From Weissella minor (GTDB lineage Bacteria; Bacillota; Bacilli; Lactobacillales; Lactobacillaceae), in contig NZ_JQCD01000029.1 in assembly GCF_001437425.1 (NCBI RefSeq), positions 1 to 46,728 on the forward strand: a stretch of DNA of 46,728 bases, written 5' to 3'. The notes below the pieces were generated by a model. The model was not told the DNA's origin. It saw nothing but the letters and a program-made list of their open reading frames with translations, and did no database searches. Below are positions 23,709-31,951 of the stretch, piece after piece (the first letter of the stretch is position 1; every line of letters begins with the position of its first letter). Position numbers and translations under genes: made by a program.

Positions 23709-24482
23709 ATGACAGAAGTCGCATTTATTACAGGAGCAGGGCAAGGGATTGGTGAAGCAATTGCTAAGCGTTTAGCTGATGATGGTACTAAGGTAGCGAT
23801 TGTTGGTCGTACGTTAAGCAAGGTTGAACGTGTTGCGGATGAAATTAATGCCGTTCATCCTGGATTTGCACTTCCAGTCCAAGCAGATGTTGCAAACCGC
23901 GAAGAAGTATTTGCAGGTGTGAAAGAAACAATTGATGAATTTGGTGACTTAACGGTTATGATTAATAATGCCGGAGTTGCACCAACGACACCAATTTTGG
24001 AAGTTGATGAAGAGACTTTACGTTGGGCCCAAGATATCAACGTGAATGGAACGGTTTGGGGAATCCAAGCTGCGACTGAAGCTTTCCGTGATTTGGGACA
24101 TGGTGGAAAAATTATTAATGCAACATCACAAGCTGGTGTACAAGGTAATCCTAACTTAACAGTTTATGGCTCAACTAAATTTGCCATTCGTGGCATCACG
24201 CAAACGACGGCCAAGGAATTGGCTGAATTTGGGATTACTGTTAATGCATTTGCACCTGGAATTGTGAAGACACCAATGATGTATGATATTGCACATGAAG
24301 TTGCTCAAAATGCTGGAAAAGATGATGACTGGGGCATGGCGCAATTCTCAGAAGGGATTGCTTTAGGCCGTCTATCAACAGCGGAAGATGTGGCTGCCGG
24401 GGTTGCTTTCTTGGCTGGTCCAGATTCAAATTATATGACGGGACAAACATTAATTGTCGACGGTGGAATGGTTTTCCATTAA
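23709..24482 (+). CDS. butA: Diacetyl/acetoin reductase (short-chain dehydrogenase)
   Basis: NAD(P)H-dependent SDR of 257 residues, probably reducing diacetyl to (S)-acetoin and acetoin to butanediol. Visible motifs: the Rossmann GAGQGIG (9-15), NNAG (about 86-89), catalytic YGSTK (about 153-157), and the butA-like APGIVKTPMM substrate loop. The product resembles the acetoin-forming diacetyl reductases of lactic acid bacteria in length and in its final VDGGMVFH. AAAGGAG precedes ATG. Monocistronic, with a terminator. A general SDR of other specificity is the alternative. Confidence 0.88.
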   Translation: MTEVAFITGAGQGIGEAIAKRLADDGTKVAIVGRTLSKVERVADEINAVHPGFALPVQADVANREEVFAGVKETIDEFGDLTVMINNAGVAPTTPILEVDEETLRWAQDINVNGTVWGIQAATEAFRDLGHGGKIINATSQAGVQGNPNLTVYGSTKFAIRGITQTTAKELAEFGITVNAFAPGIVKTPMMYDIAHEVAQNAGKDDDWGMAQFSEGIALGRLSTAEDVAAGVAFLAGPDSNYMTGQTLIVDGGMVFH

Positions 24483-24498
24483 ACAAAAATTCTGATTC

Positions 24499-24526
24499 AA
24501 AAGATTACCGAAAGGTAGTCTTTTTT
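24499..24526 (+). terminator. butA terminator
   Basis: 7-bp stem GATTACC/GGTAGTC, GAAA loop, T6 tail. Confidence 0.85.
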
Positions 24527-24595
24527 GTTTGCGCTAATCATTGATTGAGGGTATTCTGAAAGGGAAACAAATATGCGTATAAAGTGAGAGAAATG

Positions 24596-25156
24596 ATGAT
24601 ACGATGCAGCTGGGGTGAAGACGAAGTTAATCAAGAATATCATGATCATGAATGGGGTGTTCCGATTCGTAATAACGATGAAAAACTGTTCGAGGCATTG
24701 ACTTTAGAGCTTATGCAGTCAGGCCTTTCATGGAAAACAATTATGAAAAAGCGCCAGAATTTTAAGGTGGCTTTTTCAAACTGGGATTATAATCAAGTTT
24801 CACAATTTGATCAGGACCATATTGAACGTTTAGTACAGGATTCATCAATTATTCGACACCGCAAAAAAATCGAAGCAGTCATTAACAATGCGCAACAAAT
24901 TTTAGCAATACAAGCTGAATTTGGAAGTTTTAGCCAATTTATTTGGCGCTACACGGAAGGTGTCTCACAAATCAATCACTGGCAGACTGAAGCAGAAGTT
25001 CCAGCTAAGACAGACCTAGCGGAGACAATTAGTCGAGATTTAAAACGTTATGGCTTTAAATTTGTTGGGCCAACAACCACATATGCATTTATGCAGGCGA
25101 TTGGTATGGTGAATGATCATATTGAAGCATGTGCGTTTAAAGGTAGCATACATTAG
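24596..25156 (+). CDS. tag: DNA-3-methyladenine glycosylase I
   Basis: Base-excision repair enzyme removing 3-methyladenine. 186 residues starting MIRCSWG, the standard Tag N terminus with C4; H16/H18 and the C-terminal HIEAC (H175, C179) complete the Cys2His2-type zinc site. The Trp-rich aromatic pocket (HEWGVP, SGLSW) is present. Start chosen at ATG 24596 to match the family; a GAGAG site lies just upstream. Two earlier in-frame starts (GTG 24584, ATG 24593) are possible. Followed 21 bases later by a glutathione peroxidase gene, probably one operon. Confidence 0.95.
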   Translation: MIRCSWGEDEVNQEYHDHEWGVPIRNNDEKLFEALTLELMQSGLSWKTIMKKRQNFKVAFSNWDYNQVSQFDQDHIERLVQDSSIIRHRKKIEAVINNAQQILAIQAEFGSFSQFIWRYTEGVSQINHWQTEAEVPAKTDLAETISRDLKRYGFKFVGPTTTYAFMQAIGMVNDHIEACAFKGSIH

Positions 25157-25177
25157 ATGGTATGAGGGGGAATTGTT

Positions 25178-25642
25178 TTGGCAAGTATTTATGATTTTGA
25201 ATTAAAAGATATAGATGGAATGCCGTTAAAATTTTCTGATTTTAAAGGGAAAATCATACTCGTGGTGAACACAGCTAGTAAATGTGGTTTAGCGGGTCAG
25301 CTGAATGATCTAGAAGAGCTGTATGAAAAATATAATCAAAAAGGTTTTGAGATTATTGGAATTCCGTCTAATCAATTTAAAGGGGAGTTGGCAACGGATG
25401 CCGAAACCGCAAATTATTGTGCATTACGCTATGGGGTTAATTTTCCGATGACGCAACGCGTTGATGTGAATGGTAAACATGCGCATCCACTTTTTCAGTA
25501 TTTAAAAGCGGCTAGTGGTCATGGTGCTATTAAATGGAATTATACAAAGTTTTTAATTAATCAAGACGGTGAACTTGTTCATCGTTTTGCGCCGGTAGCT
25601 TCTGTCCAAAAAATTGAACAGGCCATCGCAACATTAATATAG
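25178..25642 (+). CDS. Glutathione peroxidase-family thiol peroxidase
   Basis: 154-residue thioredoxin-fold peroxidase, which reduces peroxides. The catalytic tetrad is present: Cys36 (in ASKCGLA), Gln66 (SNQF), Trp120 and Asn121 (KWNYTKF). Cys replaces selenocysteine, as usual in bacteria. The start is TTG 25178 with a strong GAGGGGG seven bases upstream. Co-oriented with tag, forming a repair/peroxide pair, which makes sense beside a peroxide-producing Pox. Whether it uses glutathione or thioredoxin is not visible. Confidence 0.94.
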   Translation: MASIYDFELKDIDGMPLKFSDFKGKIILVVNTASKCGLAGQLNDLEELYEKYNQKGFEIIGIPSNQFKGELATDAETANYCALRYGVNFPMTQRVDVNGKHAHPLFQYLKAASGHGAIKWNYTKFLINQDGELVHRFAPVASVQKIEQAIATLI

Positions 25643-25684
25643 AAAAAAGCGTTACCTCATTTTAAAATGAGGTAACGCTTTTAA
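25643..25684. terminator. Bidirectional terminator
   Basis: Near-perfect palindrome with arms AAAGCGTTACCTCATTTT/AAAATGAGGTAACGCTTT between converging gpx and the glycosylase-family gene; it overlaps the latter's stop codon. Confidence 0.9.
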
Positions 25685-26259
25685 TTTATTAAATCTCTGG
25701 TAAGTTGTTGTAAATCGGGCACAACAGCTTGTTCAAACCAAGAGTTTTTCTTTAACCAGATTTGATTGCGCGGAGACGGGTGGACTAATGGAAAGAAGTC
25801 CGGTAAATAATCCTGATAATGCTTGACGGTTTCCGTCAATGTTCTATAACGCGTCTGCTTAAGATAATATTTTTGAGCATAATTACCCACTAACAAAGTT
25901 GTGGTTAATTCAGGCATTGTTGCCAGTAACTTTGGATGCCATTTATCGGCGAAGCCAGTGCGGGGGGCTAAATCGCCACCTTTGCCTTTACCTGGAAAGT
26001 AAAAGTCTAAAGGTAAAATGGCTAATTTGGGATTGTTATAGAATGTTTCACGGTCGATACCCAGCCAATTTCTCAAGCGTTCACCACTGGGGTCGTCCCA
26101 AAATAAACCAGATGTTTGTGCACGAATGCCAGGTGCTTGACCGACAATTAAGAGTTTTGCTTCAGGATGGACTGAATACAAGGGCTTAATTCCTTGATCA
26201 GTGTAGCTACGATTTTGTTCGTCAGCTTGAATCGCTTTAAAAATATCTGCTTCATCCAT
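25681..26259 (-). CDS. Uracil-DNA glycosylase-family protein
   Basis: 192 residues of the UDG superfamily. The water-activating loop region is VGQAPGIRAQ (about 39-48), and the C-terminal leucine-loop motif is VHPSPRN (159-165). GLFWDDPSGERLRNWLGI is typical of the small family common in lactobacilli and proteobacteria (YcgA-like). No Fe-S cysteines. AGGAGG precedes ATG by about seven bases. The exact lesion specificity is unknown. Downstream of the SMR gene on the same strand, 27 bases after its stop, so the two may be cotranscribed. Confidence 0.85.
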   Translation of the reverse strand: MDEADIFKAIQADEQNRSYTDQGIKPLYSVHPEAKLLIVGQAPGIRAQTSGLFWDDPSGERLRNWLGIDRETFYNNPKLAILPLDFYFPGKGKGGDLAPRTGFADKWHPKLLATMPELTTTLLVGNYAQKYYLKQTRYRTLTETVKHYQDYLPDFFPLVHPSPRNQIWLKKNSWFEQAVVPDLQQLTRDLIN

Positions 26260-26286
26260 AACAGGCCTCCTAGAATCTCGATTTAA

Positions 26287-26607
26287 TTAGTGTCCTTGTG
26301 TGATGTTAATCCCAATCAAGCTAATTAGCAACATCACGACAAAAATCCAAGTAATCGGCGCGATGTGATCACCAAAGATAATCACACCAGCAATAATTGA
26401 TCCAACGGCACCAATTCCAGTCCAAACGGGATAAGCGGTACTTAAAGGTAAGCTCTTAGTTGCTAGTGCTAAGAACACAACACTTAGTGCCATCCCCACA
26501 ACGGTTGCAATTGCGAATGGCCACTTGGTAAAGCCATCGCTCATTTTCATTGTACTTGCCCACAAAACTTCGAGTAGTCCTGCGATAATTAAATTCATCC
26601 ATGCCAT
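26287..26607 (-). CDS. sugE: SMR-family exporter, SugE/Gdx type
   Basis: A 106-residue, four-helix small multidrug resistance protein. The membrane-embedded Glu13 lies in AGLLEVLWA with W16, and KSLPLSTAYPVWTGIGAVG (51-69) is the signature of the SugE/Gdx (guanidinium exporter) branch rather than EmrE. Start chosen at MAWMNLI; GGAGG precedes it by seven bases, and a few upstream residues are in frame. Proteins of this branch export guanidinium or quaternary ammonium. A 115-base structured leader precedes it, which suggests ligand control, although no known guanidine riboswitch class is recognised. Confidence 0.9.
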   Translation of the reverse strand: MAWMNLIIAGLLEVLWASTMKMSDGFTKWPFAIATVVGMALSVVFLALATKSLPLSTAYPVWTGIGAVGSIIAGVIIFGDHIAPITWIFVVMLLISLIGINITQGH

Positions 26608-26722
26608 GATGTTTTCCTCCAAAATAAAAAATGCCGGAACGTATACCTTCCATGACCTAATGGTATAAGTTTGACATTTTGCTGATGCACCCGGTGGTGC
26701 GGATTAATTTTTTATTTCAATA
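26608..26722 (-). promoter_or_regulatory. Structured 5' leader of the SMR gene, possible riboswitch
   Basis: The predicted leader contains, in transcript order, a small hairpin (GCACC/GGTGC, near 26688-26701), then AAAATGTC (26674-26667) able to pair with GGCATTTT (26633-26626). That stem encloses an inner stem ATACC/GGTAT and ends in T6, the form of a terminator or sequestering fold just before the ribosome binding site. Guanidine-I, -II and -III consensus elements are not visible. Confidence 0.5.
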
Positions 26723-26728
26723 CAGGGT

Positions 26729-26757
26729 AGTCTAGCACGTTAAAAAAATTTTGGCAA
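26729..26757 (-). promoter_or_regulatory. SMR gene promoter
   Basis: Minus strand: TTGCCA (26757-26752), 17-base spacer, TAGACT (26734-26729) with TGC upstream, giving an extended -10. Confidence 0.65.
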
Positions 26758-26760
26758 CAT

Positions 26761-26790
26761 TTGCTTTGCCAACCATGCTTTCTCTATAAT
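26761..26790 (+). promoter_or_regulatory. Promoter of the mscS-yktB-topB-codA run
   Basis: TTGCTT (26761-26766), 18-base spacer, TATAAT (26785-26790). It lies back to back with the SMR promoter. Confidence 0.6.
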
Positions 26791-26829
26791 GGACAATAGA
26801 AAAAGACAGATGATAAATGAGGGATTTGT

Positions 26830-27894
26830 ATGGAAACGAGAAGTTTAATTCGCTGGTTTGAACAAACCTTTGATTGGAAAATTGGCGCCATCACACTGGT
26901 GTGCTTAGTTTTGATTTGGCTTATCGGACATTATGGGGTCAAATGGTTAATTGGTCGTCTATCCCGAGTCGAGCGGTTTGGTGATACGACGCATCTAATC
27001 ATTGAATGCGCGCAAAAGCCACTAACGGTCGTGATTTATGCTATGGGAGTGACTGAAGTCCTTGATTATTTGAATGCACCTAAATCAGTATTAGGGTTAA
27101 CGGGTCAATTGTTTCAAACTTGGATTGTTGTTAGTATCGGCATTGCCTTGTATTATGTGACGCCGACTTTGATGAAGCGGGCTAGCACCATTGGGCAAAC
27201 AAACATTTTAAAAACGAACGCTATCATGCGTTCATTTACGACGACTTTGTTGCAAGTGTTGTTAATTACGGTGATTGGTTTTGCTGTTTTAGACATTTGG
27301 AATATTAACGTCAACGGTCTATTGGCTGGAGCAGGATTAACTGGGCTAGCAATTTCGATGGCGGCTCAAGATCAGATTCGAAATTTCTTAGGTGGTGCGG
27401 TGATTATTGCTGAAAAGTCATTTTCAATTGGCGATGCCATCGAATCACCCTCAATTGAAGGGACAGTTGAAGATATTACCTTCCGTTCAACTAAATTACG
27501 GACCCCAGCTGGTGCGCTGCAAGTTGTGCCAAATTCAACATTGGCGAATGAACCCATCACGAATAAAAGTCGGGTTGATGTACCACGTATTACGTTAAAT
27601 TATTATTTGAATGTGGGAACGACTGAGGCTCAGTTGACCCAATTCAAAGTTGATATTTTGAATTTTCTAAAAGCTGATCAGCGTTTCATGGCGAGTCACA
27701 TGGAATATCAAGTCAATGTGCTCGAGATTACGAGTACTGGGATTCACTTGCAAGTCAATGGCCCACTATCAGATATGGGAATTGAACAAATTAATGCCAC
27801 TAAGGCCGATTTGAATTTAGCAATGATTGATATGGCACAAAAGCGTTCAATTAAGTTTGTTCAAGTTGGAGAAATGATGTCAGGAGACGCATAA
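26830..27894 (+). CDS. MscS-family mechanosensitive channel
   Basis: 354-residue small-conductance mechanosensitive channel releasing osmolytes on hypo-osmotic shock. Membrane segments lie at about 17-38, 60-80, 90-112 and 136-158. The pore-lining TM3 region LLAGAGLTGLAISMAAQDQIRNFLGG (about 163-188, with Gly/Ala packing) and the beta domain SIEGTVEDITFRSTKLRTPAG are diagnostic. GAGGG is present before ATG. The stop overlaps the ATG of the next gene (TAATG), so translation is coupled. Confidence 0.94.
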   Translation: METRSLIRWFEQTFDWKIGAITLVCLVLIWLIGHYGVKWLIGRLSRVERFGDTTHLIIECAQKPLTVVIYAMGVTEVLDYLNAPKSVLGLTGQLFQTWIVVSIGIALYYVTPTLMKRASTIGQTNILKTNAIMRSFTTTLLQVLLITVIGFAVLDIWNINVNGLLAGAGLTGLAISMAAQDQIRNFLGGAVIIAEKSFSIGDAIESPSIEGTVEDITFRSTKLRTPAGALQVVPNSTLANEPITNKSRVDVPRITLNYYLNVGTTEAQLTQFKVDILNFLKADQRFMASHMEYQVNVLEITSTGIHLQVNGPLSDMGIEQINATKADLNLAMIDMAQKRSIKFVQVGEMMSGDA

Positions 27895-28502
27895 TGATAT
27901 TTGAAGATCAAGATTTTAATGTCTTTAATGATGAGACTTTAGAAGGGCGAATGACGTTAATTCGCACCGACTTAGACCCGAAATTTGAAAAGTTTGCGAC
28001 AGCTGCTTTGCCGGTCTTAAATGAAAATGGGCAAGTCTGGTATGCGCATGTTGCCAAACATTTACGGCGCACCGTGTATCCGCCTGAAAATACATGGGTG
28101 GCTTTTGCGCCGAACAAGCGTGGCTATAAAATGATGCCACATTTTGAACTGGGATTCTGGGATGACCATCTGTATTTGTATCTCAGCTTTTTAGAAAATT
28201 TGAAAAAAGATGCGGCAACACAGGCGACATGGACCGAGCAACTCCAAGCCCATCGAGCTGATTTTGAGGCGCTACCAAGTGATTTTGTGATAAGTCCTAA
28301 TCATATGGAAAAAACAGTTGTTCCGCTTGATACCACTAATTTGAATGATACAATTAGTGCTTATGGTCAAAAAAAGCATACTGAATTTTCGGTTGGAATC
28401 ACGATTGAACGTGGGGATGACCGCTTTGGGACTGATGCATTAGATGCGTTATTGTTAGATACAATTCGCACGTTATTACCCATTTATCAAAAATTTATTT
28501 AA
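27894..28502 (+). CDS. YktB/DUF1054 family protein
   Basis: 202 residues matching the DUF1054 family by order of motifs: FNDETLEGRM near the N terminus, HVAKHLRRTVYPPENTWVAF (about 52-71), and FELGFWDDHLYLYLSFLEN. The family is widespread in Firmicutes and has no assigned function. Starts within the mscS stop codon and is followed by topB after 18 bases, so it belongs to the same transcript. No membrane segment or signal peptide. Confidence 0.87.
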   Translation: MIFEDQDFNVFNDETLEGRMTLIRTDLDPKFEKFATAALPVLNENGQVWYAHVAKHLRRTVYPPENTWVAFAPNKRGYKMMPHFELGFWDDHLYLYLSFLENLKKDAATQATWTEQLQAHRADFEALPSDFVISPNHMEKTVVPLDTTNLNDTISAYGQKKHTEFSVGITIERGDDRFGTDALDALLLDTIRTLLPIYQKFI

Positions 28503-28520
28503 GTCAACGGAGACGATTAG

Positions 28521-30572
28521 ATGGTGAAATACCTCATATTAACGGAAAAGCCTTCGGCGGCTAAAAATTTTGCGAAAGCGTTAGGTGGAACAGCCGGTCA
28601 CTTTGCTGACTTTGATTTTCGCATTATGAATTTACGAGGTCACCTGATGACATTTAAGGAACCCGAGGCGATGGTGGCGGAACCGTTGGTTAAGCAGTAT
28701 AAATCCTGGAAATTAGTTGATATGCCTTGGAATTTGAAAGATTTGAGTTGGCAGCGAACGTATATTAAAACGCGAACCAAAGGTGCGACCAACAAGCAAT
28801 TATTGGATCAAATTAAAGCTGAATTACAGACAGGCTATGATGGCATTGTCATTGCAACCGATAATGATCCTTCAGGTGAAGGTGACCTGTTAGCGTTTGA
28901 GGCAATTGATGCGATGCGTTGGCAAGGGCAGGTGTTACGCGCTAATTTTATGGATGAAACGCCACCTGCTATCCAGCAGGCCATGCGCCAACTGCTGGTG
29001 ATTCCAGATAAGTGGGAATTTGGGCCTTATTTAAAAGGTGAAAGTCGAAGTCGGTGGGATTTTGCATCGATGCAACTCACCCGAATTGCGACCACTCTGG
29101 CTAAAGGTGCCGGCTACTCGGTTGTTGCACGTGAAGGCCGTTTGAAATCAGTGATTATCTGGAAAATTTATGAACAATGGCAAAAAATTAAGGCCTATGT
29201 GCCAGTGCCTTATTTTGAGGTGAAGTTTAAAGACCCAGCTGGGCATATTTTTGCCCGCGCTGTTGATAAAAAAGCAACGGAGATTGCGTGGCGTTTTAAG
29301 GATAAGCAAGCTGGCGTGCAAGACTTAACCCATTATCATGAAAGTCCAGTGACGAATGAGCAGCATGCAACGAAGCGACAGGCACCCCCTAAATTGTTGG
29401 ACTTAGCTGGATTAGCAGCTTTATTGGCACCGTCAGGTTTGTCGCCAAAACAAGTGTTAAGTACTTATCAAAAGCTATATGAAGCGCAATATGTCTCTTA
29501 TCCGCGAACGGAAGATCGCAATGTGACATTTGAGCAATTTAATGAATTATTACCAATGGTTGACCAAATTGCGCAATTGGTTGGGGTTGATACGCGCTTA
29601 TTAACGCATCGTCAAGCCCGTTCAACGCATGTTAAAAACCAAGGTAGCCACGGTGCAAACCGACCTGGAACTAAAGTGCCAAGCGATTTAGGCCAGTTAG
29701 ATAAATATGGGCAAGGGGCTCGTCAAATTTATACCGTGCTTGCAAAGAATTATTTAGCCATGTTAGCGGAAGATTACATCTATGACCATGTGACCGCAGA
29801 ATTGCAGGATTACCCAGCTTTTAAAACAGCTTTTAATGTACCGATTAAGTTGAATTTCAAAGCAGTTTTTAATCCTGATTCAGATGATGCAACGGTGGAA
29901 AAGGCGGGGGCTTTAGGTCCGACAGCTAAACCGAATTTAGCTGAAGGGACAAATCCAAAACCGCAAACACCGACAACAAAATGGATTATGGCCTATTTGG
30001 AAAAGCAAAATGTGGGAACTGGGGCGACGCGGGTCTCGACCTTGTCAGAAATGAGTCAAGGGTCTAAAAGCATGTTAAATGAAAGTAAAGGTAAGTTGAC
30101 GCCAACACAGACGGGTGAAATATCCGCCATTATGGTTGAAAATACGTGGATTGCATCCCCTAAAATTACCAAACGTTTGTTTGCCATGATGGACGAAGTG
30201 GCCGCATTTCAAATGCCAATGTCCCAGCTATTACATTCCGTTACGCAAGTGATTGAGCATGATATGCCGCAAATGACGGAGAATGTGCAACAATTATCGG
30301 CAAGGTTAGGTCCGCCTCCCAAAAAACGTAAAGTAAAGGCGAAGCCTAAAGCGGAGCAAGTCACTGGTGTTTATAAAGGTGAGGAGATTCATTTTGCAAA
30401 AACATGGGGTAATCATACTTTTACTGACCAAGAAATTAGTGACCTGTTAGCTGGTAAAACCATTACCTTTGAAACGACGACCAAACAAAAGAAACCTTTT
30501 ACTGCAAAAGGGCAGTTAGGTAAGCGGACGTATCGAGGCAATCAGTATATTGGCTTTAAATTAATAAAGTGA
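28521..30572 (+). CDS. topB: Type IA DNA topoisomerase, TopB-like
   Basis: 683-residue topoisomerase that passes single strands and resolves recombination intermediates. The Toprim domain begins ILTEKPSAAK (6-15), and its acidic motif is ATDNDPSGEGD (about 112-122). The 5'Y-CAP region carries catalytic Tyr327 in YPRTEDR. The C terminus is basic (PPKKRKVKAKPK near 595) and ends in a short topo C-terminal repeat. The DNDPSGEGD variant differs from the usual DxDREGE, as in divergent or plasmid-type TopIII. GGAGACG precedes ATG. It lies in a run of four co-oriented genes, ending four bases into the codA leader. Confidence 0.88.
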   Translation: MVKYLILTEKPSAAKNFAKALGGTAGHFADFDFRIMNLRGHLMTFKEPEAMVAEPLVKQYKSWKLVDMPWNLKDLSWQRTYIKTRTKGATNKQLLDQIKAELQTGYDGIVIATDNDPSGEGDLLAFEAIDAMRWQGQVLRANFMDETPPAIQQAMRQLLVIPDKWEFGPYLKGESRSRWDFASMQLTRIATTLAKGAGYSVVAREGRLKSVIIWKIYEQWQKIKAYVPVPYFEVKFKDPAGHIFARAVDKKATEIAWRFKDKQAGVQDLTHYHESPVTNEQHATKRQAPPKLLDLAGLAALLAPSGLSPKQVLSTYQKLYEAQYVSYPRTEDRNVTFEQFNELLPMVDQIAQLVGVDTRLLTHRQARSTHVKNQGSHGANRPGTKVPSDLGQLDKYGQGARQIYTVLAKNYLAMLAEDYIYDHVTAELQDYPAFKTAFNVPIKLNFKAVFNPDSDDATVEKAGALGPTAKPNLAEGTNPKPQTPTTKWIMAYLEKQNVGTGATRVSTLSEMSQGSKSMLNESKGKLTPTQTGEISAIMVENTWIASPKITKRLFAMMDEVAAFQMPMSQLLHSVTQVIEHDMPQMTENVQQLSARLGPPPKKRKVKAKPKAEQVTGVYKGEEIHFAKTWGNHTFTDQEISDLLAGKTITFETTTKQKKPFTAKGQLGKRTYRGNQYIGFKLIK

Positions 30573-30580
30573 GGGAAATA

Positions 30581-31825
30581 ATGTTAATACAACAAGTACG
30601 GATTGAGAATGCTGAGCAGTTGCAAGATATTCTGGTTGAAGATGGTTTGATTAAAGCGATTGCGGACCATATTGACGTACCTGAAACAGAAACGGTGATT
30701 GATGCAAACGGCAAGGTGGCGATTCCGCCTTTTGTCGATCCACATGTGCATTTAGATTCAACGATGACGGCTGGTGACCCAGAATGGAATGAAAGTGGCA
30801 CGTTATTTGATGGCATTCGTATTTGGTCTGAACGTAAGCAAAAGCTTAGCTATGAAGATGTTCATGACCGCGCGATTGCAGCCTTAAAGTTGCAGGCAGC
30901 GCACGGATTGCAATTTGTACGGTCACACGTTGATGTGACGGATCCTGATTTAACGGCCTTAAAAGCACTGATTGATGTGCGCGAAGAAGTGGCGCCTTGG
31001 ATGACGCTCCAACTGGTTGCCTTTCCCCAAGAGGGTATCTTGTCATTCCCAAATGGGAAAGAGCTGATGGAAGAAGCTGCTAAATTAGGAGTTGATGCGT
31101 TAGGCGCGATTCCGCACTTTGAATTTACGCGTGAATATGGGTCTGAATCAATTCGCTTTGTCGGTGATTTAGCACAGAAGTATGGTTTAATGATTGACGC
31201 ACACTGTGACGAAATTGATGACCCGGCAGCTCGAGGATTGGAAACATTAGCGACAGTTGCATATGAAACTGGATTGAAAGAGCGTGTGACGGCTTCACAC
31301 ACCACGGTCATGGGTGCTTATAATGATGCTTATATGTATAAATTAATGCGTTTATTGCAGATGGCTGATTTAAATTTTGTATCAAATCCACTGATTAATA
31401 TGTATTTGGGTGGTCGTTTTGATACTTATCCTAAACGTCGTGGCTTAACTCGTGTTAAAGAATTGGATGCCGCTGGTTTAAATGTTGCCTTTGGTGAGGA
31501 TGATATTAAGGATCCATGGTATCCCATGGGAAATGGTAATATGGTTGATGTGCTACATTTGGGGCTACATGCCACACAAATTATGGGCTATAGTGACATT
31601 ATGCAATCATATCGTTTCATCACACATAATGGTGCGCGCGTTTTGCAAGTTCAAGATGCATATGGGATTGAAGTTGGTAAGCCAGCTAATTTCTTGATTT
31701 TTAACGCGGATAACTGGTTTAATGCCTTAAATGAGCGGGCTGAGATGTTATATTCAATCCGAAATGGTGCGGTTTTAATTGAGAATAAGCCTGTGCAAAC
31801 ACTAATGCATTTTGATATAAATTAA
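30581..31825 (+). CDS. codA: Cytosine deaminase
   Basis: Amidohydrolase converting cytosine to uracil and ammonia for pyrimidine salvage. 414 residues with metal-binding DPHVHLD (about 52-58), AHCDEIDD (catalytic His and Glu), SHTTVMGAYNDAY (metal His), and GEDDIKDPWYPMGNGNM (metal Asp), all typical CodA motifs. ATG 30581 has GAGGGA four bases upstream; an in-frame start 12 bases earlier overlaps the topB stop. No cytosine permease gene is adjacent. It is probably the last gene of the mscS transcript. Confidence 0.95.
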   Translation: MLIQQVRIENAEQLQDILVEDGLIKAIADHIDVPETETVIDANGKVAIPPFVDPHVHLDSTMTAGDPEWNESGTLFDGIRIWSERKQKLSYEDVHDRAIAALKLQAAHGLQFVRSHVDVTDPDLTALKALIDVREEVAPWMTLQLVAFPQEGILSFPNGKELMEEAAKLGVDALGAIPHFEFTREYGSESIRFVGDLAQKYGLMIDAHCDEIDDPAARGLETLATVAYETGLKERVTASHTTVMGAYNDAYMYKLMRLLQMADLNFVSNPLINMYLGGRFDTYPKRRGLTRVKELDAAGLNVAFGEDDIKDPWYPMGNGNMVDVLHLGLHATQIMGYSDIMQSYRFITHNGARVLQVQDAYGIEVGKPANFLIFNADNWFNALNERAEMLYSIRNGAVLIENKPVQTLMHFDIN

Positions 31826-31864
31826 ATTGCGTTGACAATTTATTAGTTTTTGTAACTTTATTTC

Positions 31865-31902
31865 TGAAAACGCTTGCACAAGTTGTTTTCATCTGGTAGA
31901 AT
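31865..31902 (+). promoter_or_regulatory. Promoter and cre-like site of the GRP transporter
   Basis: TTGCAC (31874-31879), 17-base spacer, TAGAAT (31897-31902) with TGG extension. TGAAAACGCTTGCA (31865-31878) matches cre at 13 of 14 positions and overlaps the -35. Confidence 0.75.
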
Positions 31903-31951
31903 TGCTTTTTGATAAAGTAAACAATTAAATGTTTTTCAAGGAGATAAGATT

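Noticed and set aside
26608-26722. Known guanidine-I, -II or -III riboswitch before the SMR gene
   Set aside because: The characteristic conserved segments (ykkC core, paired ACGR loops, ykkC-III pseudoknot) are not found; only a generic structured leader can be supported.
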